From NCBI GenBank assembly GCA_015179045.1, contig WHUZ01000004.1:1116001-1180000 (forward strand): a stretch of DNA of 64,000 nt, in the 5' to 3' direction. The notes beneath the pieces were generated by a model. It saw only the letters and a program-made list of their open reading frames with translations. It was not told the origin of the DNA and made no database searches. Positions 9,728 to 19,184 of this stretch are shown here, piece by piece (positions within the stretch are counted from its first letter, which is position 1; the number at the start of each line of letters is the position of its first letter). The position numbers and the translations under genes were made by a program. This DNA is from Kalaharituber pfeilii. Taxonomy: Eukaryota > Ascomycota > Pezizomycetes > Pezizales > Pezizaceae.

Positions 9728-10630
9728 TCACTGTGGTACAAAAAATGCGGGTAACTTCTTACGCCCCGAAGTCGGAGAAGTCAAGTGTACTCGCAAAGGG
9801 AGTGTACCGCTGAGAGGTAACGCTAGCGGATTCACTAGTATGGTGGTACCCCCAGCATGAGCTTAGGTCCTCTCCGCAAGTGAGTAATTAAGCACTGGCG
9901 GTTAGTACTGTAAGCACTGAATGAGAGTACTTTGTGCCTATGCCAAGGCTATAATTGGTAGGACAGCCATCGAATGCTATCAATGCAATTGGACTACCCA
10001 CTTCATAGACTAGCGTCAGCCCAAACCTGCTTTCGAGCAGGGTCAGCTCAGGCAGATCTCTTTGTCCTTTGTTCTTTGTCCACGAGCCTTCTTCTTCTGC
10101 CTTCTTCTTCTAAAGTTACAGGAACAGAATAGTGTCATGGGTAATGATGAACATATATGGAAATATGAGAATGGGTGGAATGTAGTATATACGCTACGCG
10201 AGTATAATTCAGATCGAAGATTTGCTTCAAAAGTGGGGAATCTGTATCGCAACTTTGACTGACTCATGACTCAGAACCCACTGTATCTAGAAGAAACTAA
10301 TAATCACGCGGTCACCTCCCAATCGGGTTTCTGCTGAACATGCCAAGACCTGGTGATAGGTTCACAGTGTGGTGTTGAAGAAAAAGGAGATTTCAGATGA
10401 TACAGGGTACATTTGTACTCCACGTAGGGGCAGCTATTGCTATGCACATTTGACGTGTAAATTTTTACTCACCTCACAAACTGGCGGGGAGTATGTTTAT
10501 ATGCACAAGTGCACCTTTGATTATGGAATTCACGCATTGGCGGAACAACTTACTCCCCACTACTACCCACAGGAGGGTACGTTTTACTCCCCGCCATGGT
10601 AATTTTGTACCATAGTGGATTAAATGTCAT
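9728..10630. other. Unassigned DNA, possible DNA-transposon remnant
   Basis: Left edge CACTGTGGTACAAAA and right edge (complement) CACTATGGTACAAAA form a possible terminal inverted repeat at 9729 and 10613. Several GGGGAGTA motifs lie near the right end. There is no transposase ORF and no clear TSD. Confidence 0.3.
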
Positions 10631-10639
10631 TGGCGGGAG

Positions 10640-11490
10640 AAATCCAGCAGCAGGTGGCCGCAGGACAGGCAGAAGGAAGCTGCTGTGTCAGCATGAAGGC
10701 CACGGTGCGGGATTGAGAGGTTACTGGCATGAAACGGCGCCCTGGCGGCTTTATATGGCAAGGCAAAGGTGCCGCTGCTCAGACTCCCCGGCAGCAATCA
10801 GCGCGGCCAGGAAGGTAGGAAGAATCGGCAAGATAAGGACGGTACACGTGGCATTCATGGCGGAGCTGATCGCGGAAAGGAGGCAAAGGCTGAGGGATCC
10901 CGGAGCCAGGAGCACACTTGGGTGAAAGCGCCTGTCGCGATAGAGGGCATTGAGAACGTGGGCTCGCTGCATGCGGTATGATGAACAGGCCACAGAGGGC
11001 CGTGTGCCAAGAATTAGTGTCAAAGGGAAAGGACAGAGAGAACAAGCAGGCTTCGAGAAGGGGAACTTCGTGAAGTGCGGTAGGAAGGCACTGACCAACA
11101 TCCTCAGGCTACATCCTGGGAAAGGTGGAAACATGTGGAGCAGGAAGATCAGCGCCGAGGAGGTACGCTGCACATGCTGGGAGGATGGAGTGCTTGAACG
11201 TGTGGTGTTCGAATGCGGCGAGCTAAGCAGCCCCAGGGAGGAAAATGGGGAGGCCATCACCTGGTAGTGCTAGGAGGATTTCTAGGACGAAGGGTGGAAA
11301 CAAGATGCCGTCTAGGGCGATCCGGGAGAGGAATGGTTTGCCAGTTTCGGTGTGGGCTGGCTGCGAGGCCGGAGGACACGTGGGGAGATGAATACGTAGA
11401 GTAGACAGTTGTCGCTTAACCTGACCCGGGTATCTGGGCCCCTGCTAGAGGCTAGTATTCTGTACGCCGCAGCATGACGTCACGTGCCCA
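10640..11490 (+). pseudogene. LINE B RNase H fragment, degenerate
   Basis: Frameshifted pieces match the RNase H and C-terminal region of family B: ISAARKVGRIGKIRT..., the AELIAERRQRLRD helix, RTWARCMRYDEQATEG, and the C-terminal CxC...H-V-V-F-E-C knuckle remnant near 11160-11220. A decayed B tail (CCCGGGTATCTGGGCCCCTGC) follows near 11430. The element is old and inactive. Confidence 0.75.
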
Positions 11491-11638
11491 GTATATTGCA
11501 ATGCACAGCCCTGCTGGCCTCACCGCCATGTAATCTACCTTAACCTCCTACCTCTCAGCTTTCCTACCCTTGCCGCTGCTTCCCACAATGCTCTTGCCTT
11601 TACCAACCTTCTTTCCGCGGCGTCATGGATCTGGAAAT
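11491..11638. other. Short anonymous stretch
   Basis: No gene. It ends with the 14-bp target ATGGATCTGGAAAT that was duplicated by the next LINE insertion. Confidence 0.5.
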
Positions 11639-12121
11639 CGGGGGCGCACCTAGCCTTCCAGTGCAGTCAGCAGAGGTTTCGCCCAGAAGGCTTTAGAGAA
11701 TGGGGGGATATGGAGAAGAACTGGAAAAGGACAGCAGAGAATGGGGAGGAGTGGGATGAGTTGGAAAGGTTCTTCTCCGGGATCAGGTTCTAGGGCGCCG
11801 TGCGATCTGCCGTCGGGGAAGTTTGCTGGCCGGGGAAGTTTGCTTAGTTTGCTTGCCGGGGAAGTTTGCTTGCCGGGATGCGAAAGTGTGGGGAAGAGGG
11901 GAGGAGGGAGAGGGGGGGATATATAGTGGGGCCTCCCTGAGGCAGAAACCGGAAGGACCGTCCGGAGGTTTCTGGAATCAGGTTTTTGGACCGTCCGGAG
12001 GTTTCCGGATTCAGGGTGTAGAAGTAGATAGAAAGTTCTTTGTTTGTTAAGCCTGTCTCCGGGCTTCGAGGGCTTGCCCAGGGACCCTGCCATGGCTTGG
12101 CGCTGTAAGCGGGGTTATGTG

Positions 12122-12157
<36 letters not shown>
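11639..12157 (+). mobile_element. 5'-truncated LINE B (C-terminus, 3' UTR, tail)
   Basis: TSD ATGGATC(T/C)GGAAAT is at 11625-11638 and 12158-12171. It starts with the last codons of ORF2 (RPEGFREWGDMEKNWKRTAE ... FFSGIRF, stop at 11791), which match the end of the LINE at 63239. The 3' UTR has a tandem of GGGGAAGTTTGCTTG units at about 11815-11880 and ends with the B hairpin and a mixed T/A run. Confidence 0.87.
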
Positions 12158-12160
<3 letters not shown>

Positions 12161-12171
12161 GATCCGGAAAT

Positions 12172-12460
12172 TCAGCATGCTGTCGTGCATGACTCCCTCT
12201 ATCATGGCACCTTCCCCCCTCTCTGGCCCATGATAAGGCGTTGTGTCTTACTCCTTTCCACCTGGAAGCCTGCTATTCCCAGGTGCAAAATGTCACGGAG
12301 GCCTGGTAACACCACCTAGTGTGCAGATCTGGGCAGCAGCAAACCTCCTGAGCTTTCAGTGTTGGTCTCGCTGCTTGTTCAAAGGGTTCGAGTCTCAAGA
12401 CCAGAGCCTGGGAGTACACGTCACCCTTCTGAGTAAGGAACTGTATACATCTGGCCAGTG
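12172..12460. other. Unassigned DNA
   Basis: No confident ORF. The right part may belong to the following A LINE, but similarity is only clear from about 12465. Confidence 0.4.
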
Positions 12461-12464
12461 CGGG

Positions 12465-12740
12465 GTGTGGAGGAGAAAGTGGCCAGGAGGGTTGGAAGCA
12501 ATATACACGCCCCTCGACCACAGAGGAAGAGGACCCGCTGGTGGAATTGCTGAGGTGGATAGAGAGATAATCTTCCCGTGACTCAGGTTTACATATCTTC
12601 CTTCACCAATCCGCGTTTGTTTTATTTCCGATATGTCACTTTTTGTTATCGTCTGCTGTTTCCATTTTCTCCTGTGTAATTTTCTCGTCATTGCCAAGAA
12701 GGCGGCATATGAGTAATGATATCTAAAAAAAAAAAAAAAA
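12465..12740 (+). mobile_element. 5'-truncated LINE A
   Basis: CGVWRRKWPGGLEAIYTP matches the post-knuckle C-terminus of family A. It is followed by a 3' UTR and a diverged A tail (GGCGGCATATGAGTAATGATAT) with poly-A to 12740. Confidence 0.8.
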
Positions 12741-12928
12741 AGGGGACTGTCTGCTGTGTTTCTACCGGGATATTGCGCACTTTCGGGTAACTAATAAATG
12801 ACTTCGCAAAATTCAATGACGTTAGTCCAAGTTTTTTAATATAGAAAAAACTAATTTATTGGCTAAGTTAGTTTTTTTTTTTGAAAAAAAAACCCAACTT
12901 GTACTGAAAAAACTGATAAGTTAAACTA
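12741..12928. other. AT-rich DNA
   Basis: No gene. It contains the inverted copy of the 7119-7170 repeat at 12743-12786. Confidence 0.5.
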
Positions 12929-12938
12929 ACAAGTACTT

Positions 12939-14152
12939 TTTTTTTTTTTTTTTTTTTTTTAATTCACGTAACCCCGCATACAGGCTATCAGCCTATGGCA
13001 GGGACCCATATACCCGGGCCAGGTTTGGAACACCTAACTACGGAATCTACATGCACATCTTGAGCACTCAGTGCTCTCCGTCCCCGGCTACCCCAGATCG
13101 AGGCAGGCAAACCAGTACTCGACCGGGTCGCCTCCACACCTTCTTGCTTCCACCCTTTCTCCTCTAGGTCCTCCCAGGACTGCCAGGTGACATGCGCCCC
13201 ATCTTTGTCCTTCCTCTGGGGTCGCTCCAGTTCGGTGCACCTGAACACCACATGCTCAGCACTCCATGCCTCACCACATGTACATTGTACCTCCTCGCCA
13301 CTGACCATCCTCCTCCACATAGCTCCGCCTTTTCCAGTCCGCAGCCATGTGTAATTTGTGAGTGCTCTCCTGCCCCACTTCACAAATTTGCCCCTCCCAA
13401 ACCCTGCACGCTCCCTCTCCGCTTTTCTTTTTCGAACTAACTCTTGACGCAGCCCACCCTCAGTGGCCTGCCCATCATACCTCATGCACTTGGCCCCCTC
13501 TTTGGCCAACTCATCTGCCTTCTCATTGCCTTCTATCCCTACGTGGGCCTTGACCCATGCCAGCTTCACTGCATCCGCCTCCCTTAACCTTTGCCGCCTC
13601 TCTGCAATCAGCTCTATCACCCGTGCTAGATCTGCAGTCCTTGCCTTGCCAGTTTTTCCTGCTTTCTGGACTGCACTGATAGCTGCCTGAGAGTCTGCGA
13701 GTAGTAGCACTTTTTCACTGCCATCAACTGCTTCAAGGGCACTCTTCATTCCTGAGACCTCGCCGTCCCACACAGTTGCTTTTGTCCCTACCCACCGGGA
13801 CCCTTCTGACTCACCTGCTACCACCTGCCTCCAGCACCATCCGCCACCAACACCGCCTTCCTCACTGCGGCTGCCATCTGTGAAAATAGCTACCGAGTCA
13901 CTCTTAGCCTCATTGATGGCCTTTTCCCATTTGGCTGGGGTGTCTTCCTTGCACAGCTTGAGGTCAATGACCTCAATGTCTGCCTGCAGTAGGTGTACAT
14001 CTCGTCCCCAGGACACTCTCTCCTCCTCATCGACCTCGAGATTGCTGGCAATCTTTCCAGTTACTGACTCAAATCCATCATTTTTGTCTGTAGCATAACC
14101 GAAGCTGAAGTCTCTCCAGTCCCTCCCCCTCTCCCCCTCTTAAGTTATTTTG
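12939..14152 (-). mobile_element. 5'-truncated LINE B
   Basis: TSD ACAAGTACTT is at 12929-12938 and 14153-14162. The T-run and complement of the B tail come first, then the 3' UTR and ORF2 C-terminal half. The B hairpin here is especially clear (AGGCT-loop-AGCCT inside CCCTGC/GCGGGG). It is one of the better preserved copies. Confidence 0.9.
12988..14016 (-). CDS. LINE B ORF2 fragment: RNase H and CCHC
   Basis: An uninterrupted reading frame of about 340 residues, open further upstream to about 14100 (DGFESVTGKI, shared with the near-complete LINE B). RNase H acidic residues are seen in FTDGSR (about residue 46), WDGEVSG, LADSQAA and NEKADEL. The C-terminal part has CTCGEAWSAEHVVFRC, a CCHC-like knuckle. 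The frame continues through the 3' UTR region, so the real end may be earlier. It has no start of its own because of 5' truncation and is unlikely to be expressed as an enzyme. Confidence 0.8.
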   Translation of the reverse strand: MSWGRDVHLLQADIEVIDLKLCKEDTPAKWEKAINEAKSDSVAIFTDGSRSEEGGVGGGWCWRQVVAGESEGSRWVGTKATVWDGEVSGMKSALEAVDGSEKVLLLADSQAAISAVQKAGKTGKARTADLARVIELIAERRQRLREADAVKLAWVKAHVGIEGNEKADELAKEGAKCMRYDGQATEGGLRQELVRKRKAERERAGFGRGKFVKWGRRALTNYTWLRTGKGGAMWRRMVSGEEVQCTCGEAWSAEHVVFRCTELERPQRKDKDGAHVTWQSWEDLEEKGWKQEGVEATRSSTGLPASIWGSRGRRALSAQDVHVDSVVRCSKPGPGIWVPAIG

Positions 14153-14162
14153 ACAAGTACTT

Positions 14163-14690
14163 GTAACTAATACAAATACTATTACTACTAGTATATTAAG
14201 CTATAATAGCTATTATATGTACTTAGTAGTCATAAAGTATTGAGCTATAGGAAAACTTATTATATTTAATATTTATATTTATTATAAGTACTTGTTAGTT
14301 TAGCTTATTAGTTTTTTAATATAAGTTAGATTTTTCTATATTTAAAAACTTAGACTAATAAGTTAAAACAAATACAAGTTGAAAATTTAATATTTTACTA
14401 TATAAATAATTCTTGTTCGAGTAGGTTTTTAGCTCTATTTTCAACTTGTTAAACAAGTTATAAAAAAAAAAACTAACTTGCTAATGCAAGTTAGTATTAG
14501 TCTAAGTAGAAAACTTGTACTAAAAATCTGACTTGGACCTGTCTTGGACCGATACGAATACTAGTTATCTTATATAAACTCTTTTGACTCAAATTTGGGT
14601 CTATGGAATTATTGAATATTTTTATTTATTGGACAGATAAGGATTTCAATAGCCGGTTTCTTGGATTTACGAGTAACTAGACCTGTGTCA
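14163..14690. other. AT-rich DNA without genes
   Basis: Many ACTTGT/ACAAGT motifs. No ORF or complete element. Confidence 0.55.
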
Positions 14691-14697
14691 CATAGAC

Positions 14698-14773
14698 AAC
14701 CTGTCATATTGGATAAGACTCGGGCTAGGAAATCTTATGCAATATGACAGGTTATCCAGTATGACAGGTTGGA
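14698..14773. repeat. Short palindromic repeat, AATATGACAGGT family
   Basis: AACCTGTCATATTGGATAAG on the left and TTATCCAGTATGACAGGTT on the right form inverted ends about 75 bp apart. The same unit occurs inverted at 17473-17547, and related motifs occur at 16110-16290 and 22780-23575. Confidence 0.7.
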
Positions 14774-14972
14774 GTGCAGAGACCAATTTTCGAGGTCAAT
14801 ATATGCAATAACAGATACCTACATGATTAAGACCCTAAAGGAGCAAAATAAGAGGTAATAGAGGCTTGTTTCAAGAGATGCTTCAAGGTCAACAAAGTCA
14901 TGTTCTTTTCAAGCCATAGAAGGAAAGTCAATAAGTGCTGCTTGATCGTCCTTCTGTGCTGTACTTCTTGTT

Positions 14973-15031
14973 ACTTCGCCATAGCCCATAGGGCGGCATG
15001 CGAGTACTGATATAAAAAAAAAAAAAAAAAA
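14973..15031 (+). mobile_element. Hairpin-only family A retrocopy
   Basis: TSD GTACTTC(T/C)TGTT is at 14961-14972 and 15032-15043. It contains only the A hairpin (TTCGCC ... GCGAGTACTG) and poly-A. Confidence 0.9.
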
Positions 15032-15063
15032 GTACTTCCTGTTGCTGATCAAAGCACTTAATT

Positions 15064-15232
15064 TTTTTTTTTTTTTTTTTTTTATATCATTAATCGCATG
15101 CCGCCCTAAGGGCTATGGCGATGTTGTGCTATATAGAAAAAAAGTTAAAACACGACGACAGAAACATTCCCGCCAAAAAGCCCCAATCCCGACCTATTCT
15201 ATCTACATGTATTTCCCGCTGTGTACATCTGT
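15064..15232 (-). mobile_element. 5'-truncated LINE A (3' UTR only)
   Basis: TSD AAAGCACTTAATT is at 15051-15063 and 15233-15245. The tail carries the ATCGC/GCGAT version of the outer stem. Confidence 0.9.
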
Positions 15233-15357
15233 AAAGCACTTAATTGTGAACAACGAATTAATTGCTTCATGGAGTGAGACTGACTCTAGTTCCTCCAATT
15301 CAGCTTCTCTCAGAGCCTACCCGAGAAGCGGATATCCACCCATATTGACTCCTAATG

Positions 15358-15383
15358 AGTGATGAAATAAAAAAAATAAAAAA
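15358..15383 (+). mobile_element. Ultra-short LINE A retrocopy (26 bp)
   Basis: Only AGTGATGAAAT plus A-rich DNA is inserted, flanked by a perfect 14-bp TSD ATTGACTCCTAATG (15344-15357 and 15384-15397). The sequence equals the extreme 3' end of family A, immediately 3' of the hairpin. Confidence 0.85.
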
Positions 15384-15397
15384 ATTGACTCCTAATG

Positions 15398-16015
15398 CTG
15401 CTTGTGACAATTTGGCTTGATCAATCGACAGCTGCAGTTGGGCAATGAAATATGGGTCCGGCACAGATGTGTATTGCAAGGATCTGATGGCATGGTCATA
15501 GCCAGTGTCAGCCACTGGACGGGCCTCTAGGAGCAAAGCTACTGAGTGGACCTCCAAGAGCAGAGTCACCAGATGGACCTCTAGATGAGGCTAGGCAGTG
15601 GCTGAGGGCTATCGATAGATAGAACATGCTGATATTAGAGCAAGTTAGACAATAGATGGAAGGCATGCAGGATTGACTATAAGAAGGGCAGAAAGAGCTG
15701 CCCTCTCGAAGATCGAGCACTAAGCATTGTCCTAAGTTGCACCCTCAAATTTACTACATCATTGTAGAGACCATAATACCTTCTTCAAGCTGTCTGATCC
15801 ATTAGGTCTATGGCCATCTGGGTCTGCTAGTTCTGCGCGTGTTAAAATGATAGGCATACCATAGTGGTCCTCTCAACTACAAATCTACCAAAGGGAACAG
15901 AAGCACGACTAGGATAAATAACCCTATCTGTTTACCGAATTAGTATACCGAAATGAAAATTCTATCACTAAGCATACGTCATATGTTATCTCCCCTTTCT
16001 CAACATGTATTTAAA
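15398..16015. other. No gene recognised
   Basis: Anonymous DNA with no supported ORF. Imperfect repeats of GGACCTCTAG/GGACCTCCAAG occur at 15520-15580. Confidence 0.5.
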
Positions 16016-16078
16016 CATCGCCATAGCCCTTAGGGCGGCAAGCGATTAATGATATTAAAAAAAAAAAAAAAAAAAAAA
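16016..16078 (+). mobile_element. Hairpin-only family A retrocopy
   Basis: Starts ATCGCCATAGCCC, has GCGATTAATGATATT and a long poly-A. The outer stem is the A-T version. A TSD was not found. Confidence 0.75.
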
Positions 16079-16089
16079 GCTAACCATAA

Positions 16090-16300
16090 TGATCCTTGCT
16101 AGTACTGGCACTATCCAATATGACAGGTTCAGTTACCAATACATCCGGGAAACCGGCCGGCGAAATCGTTATCCATCCAATAAATGAAAATATCCAATAT
16201 CTTCAAAGTTCTACATTCGGGGCCGACAAAGGTCATGCAATATAACAGGTTATCCAGTATGACAGGTATCTAATATGACAAGTTTGTCTGTATTGGATAT
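16090..16300. repeat. AATATGACAGGT-family repeat block
   Basis: Contains TATCCAATATGACAGGTT, ATCCATCCAATAAATGAAAATATCC and TTATCCAGTATGACAGGT. It aligns by eye with 22745-23575 once the LINEs inserted there are removed. Confidence 0.65.
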
Positions 16301-16477
16301 TGCTAATACGAGTAAGATCATGATGCTTGGTGATAGAATTTATATTTTGGTATACTGATTCAGCAAAGAAATAGTGTTATGTATCCTAGTCCTAGTCGTG
16401 CTTCTGTAGTGTTTATCCTAGCCATGATTCTCTTTGGTATATTTGTAGTTGAGAGTGCTACTACAGCATGCCTATCA

Positions 16478-16850
16478 TTCGACGAGACTGGCAGGCCTTC
16501 TGGGGGGAAGGGGCTGAGAGCGTGGAGACACCGGATAGGAGAGGCGCCTGACCCGAATTGGCGCTGGCGCGGAGAGGCGGAAGAAACGACGAAACACTGA
16601 AACACTTACTCGAGGAGTGCAGAGTATGGCGCCGGAGATGGTCCGGAGGCATGGAGGACATCAGACGCCCTCCGAGGGAGGAAGAGGATCCACTACAGAG
16701 ATGGATGAGGATGCTAGGAGAGGACGGAACGAGGACCTGATTTCACCTTTTCTTTCTACCCGTTTTTCTTTACTGCCTTTTCATGTAACTAAAACCTCGC
16801 CATAGCCCTTAGGGCGGCATGCGAGAACTGATATATAAAAAAAAAAACAA
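16478..16850 (+). mobile_element. 5'-truncated LINE A
   Basis: Encodes GGKGLRAWRHRIGEAPDPN, a damaged knuckle (NWRWRGEAEETTKH), ECRVWRRRWSGGMEDIRRP and the ending RMLGEDGT, with a frameshift between parts. The A tail and poly-A are at 16796-16850. The first Cys of the knuckle is replaced. Confidence 0.82.
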
Positions 16851-16965
16851 ATCATACCTCGTACTCATCGTCGATTACCATTTGCGATCGAAATTTCCCC
16901 GCCTTTTGAGGGACGTCAAAGGATGACGACGATGATTACCGGAAGAGGAAGGGTGGAAAGCTTGA

Positions 16966-17030
16966 CGTCTTTTTTTTTTTTTTTTTTTTTTTCACGTGAC
17001 CCCGCGTGCAGCTGTTCGCCATGGCAGGGC
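16966..17030 (-). mobile_element. Hairpin-only family B retrocopy
   Basis: T-run and complement of the B hairpin ending GGCAGGGC. TSD AAAGCTTGA is at 16957-16965 and 17031-17039. Confidence 0.87.
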
Positions 17031-17039
17031 AAAGCTTGA

Positions 17040-17472
17040 ATCGGCAAGTGTCATGTGGCACCATACAAGCGACTAGCTTCCTGTGCGCAGCCGACTACCA
17101 ACGCTTAACCTAGCCATCATATCAATAAACGACCTTCGATATTCGACGCTGTTTTGATACATCCAATACACCACATCTCCAGATTTGCACACCAATTTCC
17201 ATTCATACCTTGACTGCCCCGCACAAAAACCTAAAACGCCTAACCTGAAATAATATTAATATATACAACCTTCCTTACATGACCCCCTTCCAAGGCAACG
17301 ACCAGGAGCAGGAACAGGGCCGGGATCGTACCATCTCACACCTGCCTTGTCAACCCAGTGCAGTCCGGGGCTTTGGAATGAGAAAAAAAAAAAGAATCAC
17401 TTACACTTCAGCAGCTTGGAAAGTACATGACTTTGTTAAGCTTGAAGTGTCTTAAAATTGATCTCTCTACTC
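17040..17472. other. No gene recognised
   Basis: Anonymous DNA. The A-rich tract at 17381-17393 is not preceded by a LINE tail. Confidence 0.5.
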
Positions 17473-17546
17473 CAACCTGTCATACTGGATAACCTGTCAT
17501 ATTGCATAAGATTTGCCGGCCCGAGCCTTATCCAATATAACAGGTT
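17473..17546. repeat. Short palindromic repeat, inverted copy of 14698-14773
   Basis: Nearly identical to the complement of 14698-14773, including the CCCGAGCCTTATCC centre. A hairpin-only B copy is inserted at its right end. Confidence 0.72.
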
Positions 17547-17610
17547 AGCCCTGCCATGGCGAACAGCTGCAAGCGGGGCTACGTGAAATAAAAAAAAATA
17601 TATATATATA
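17547..17610 (+). mobile_element. Hairpin-only family B retrocopy
   Basis: Starts (A)GCCCTGCCATGG and ends GTGAAAT, A-run and TA repeat. TSD TATAACA(G/A)GTT is at 17536-17546 and 17611-17621. Confidence 0.85.
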
Positions 17611-17621
17611 TATAACAAGTT

Positions 17622-19133
17622 TGTCTGTAGTGCACAATAGCCCGCTTTTCGGCTTTTAATTAATTGCCTCACTTTATAGGAAGTACACGCAGAAATATAA
17701 TGCAAAAGTCTGAGTAGTGAAGAAGTAAAAGATTTGTTACACTGTCACAAATTCCTATGCTCTATTGCTAATGCTTCACAAAATCATTGAATGTACAATG
17801 GCCGAAAATACCTGAAACTCCTCCCCACCGCCTGCTCAGCTAACTTCTACCCCTCGTTCCAGGCATGCAACTTTCACTAGAGTTTCCACGGCATGCTCTA
17901 ATTATGTCATATCATTGCCCTTACGGAGTTAAATTTCTACTGGGTTCAAAATTGTATAACAACACTTTCTAGATATATTTATAGTCAGAATTCCTGCTTT
18001 CTCGGTAACCTACCCATTGGCTCCCATCCACCCCAGCACACAGAATACTAATACCCCACATGTCTCACCAACCCCAACACCCAACTCTCGTACCATTGAA
18101 CTACCTTAAGCAAGTGGAGAAAGTAGCAATATGGAGGCTTCTGAGAGCATAGGGGGAATAAATTCAATACTCAATTCTGTAAAAATTGGTGACCCGCTTC
18201 TACGTTGCGACCCGCTTCGCCGTAAAATACAGTATTGCTTAAATGACATTAAAATCGTTCAACATGGTTAATTTCTGGCTGAACTCGCGCATAATCACAA
18301 TTCTACCCATAAATTTGATACGAACATAAAAGCACATAAATCTACTGAGTCTGCAAAGTCGAAGTATGAGAGGCAGGCGTATGTCCATGATTTTGGCTGC
18401 GATAGATTCCTTCTTCACTTTTCCCATACAAATCTTTTTATGGTAACAACGGTGCCGATAACTAGTAACCTACCGACCTACTCTATATCCGTTGATCTAA
18501 AAGGTGGTCAGCAGCAGAGCACGCTAACGGCCGTAGGAATAACGGAAGGGGTTCGGCCCCTTGGTGGTACAGGCGCTAAGTGCTTATTCCAAGTGACCGC
18601 CGCCCTGACAACAACCCGCAAAAACAAATTCCCAAAAAAAACAAAAGGTCCTTTTGTTTCCTTAACTGTTACAATTTTACCCTTGCAGGGTCAATAAGCA
18701 TATGCAATCGTTCCACTTATGAAATTCCCTTAACGTCATCCTGCATGGTCTGGAACTGCTGCAGTAAGGTTTATGTCGTACAAAGGCGTTAGGGGCACTA
18801 TGATACAACATACAACCAGTCTACTTATTTTCGGAAGCTAACTGTTTGAAATCGAATACGCAAGTATGTTCAGTATCAATCACAAACGTCTCAAGGGGAT
18901 CACTATTGGACCAAGTTTGTCTCCCTGACTATGTGAAGAGTGTGGCCCCAAATTAGGGCGTATCCTTGAATTCAATTTCATCATGCTTGCACCAAGTACA
19001 GGACTCTCACGCCACCCATGATCCTACGTAGCAACATAATTTACAGGGAACGTTGGATTTCACTGCCGCGATATGACGAACAGGATTAGAAGATTACAAC
19101 CGGGGATAAGAAAAACAAATATATGGAGCCGAG
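17622..19133. other. Intergenic DNA, no gene recognised
   Basis: Normal base composition. Only short ORFs with no recognisable domain or conserved start context. No repeat shared with the rest of the window was seen. Confidence 0.5.
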
Positions 19134-19145
19134 TATCCGGAGTGA

Positions 19146-19172
19146 TTTTTTTATTTTTTATTTATTATATCA
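19146..19172 (-). mobile_element. Ultra-short LINE retrocopy (27 bp)
   Basis: A T-rich run followed by TTATATCA, the complement of the last bases of family A (TGATATAA...). Perfect 12-bp TSD TATCCGGAGTGA is at 19134-19145 and 19173-19184. Confidence 0.8.
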
Positions 19173-19184
19173 TATCCGGAGTGA

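Noticed and set aside
9860..10060. Possible small RNA gene or SINE (structured, balanced sequence)
   Set aside because: No A/B box pair, tRNA fold or terminator could be shown.
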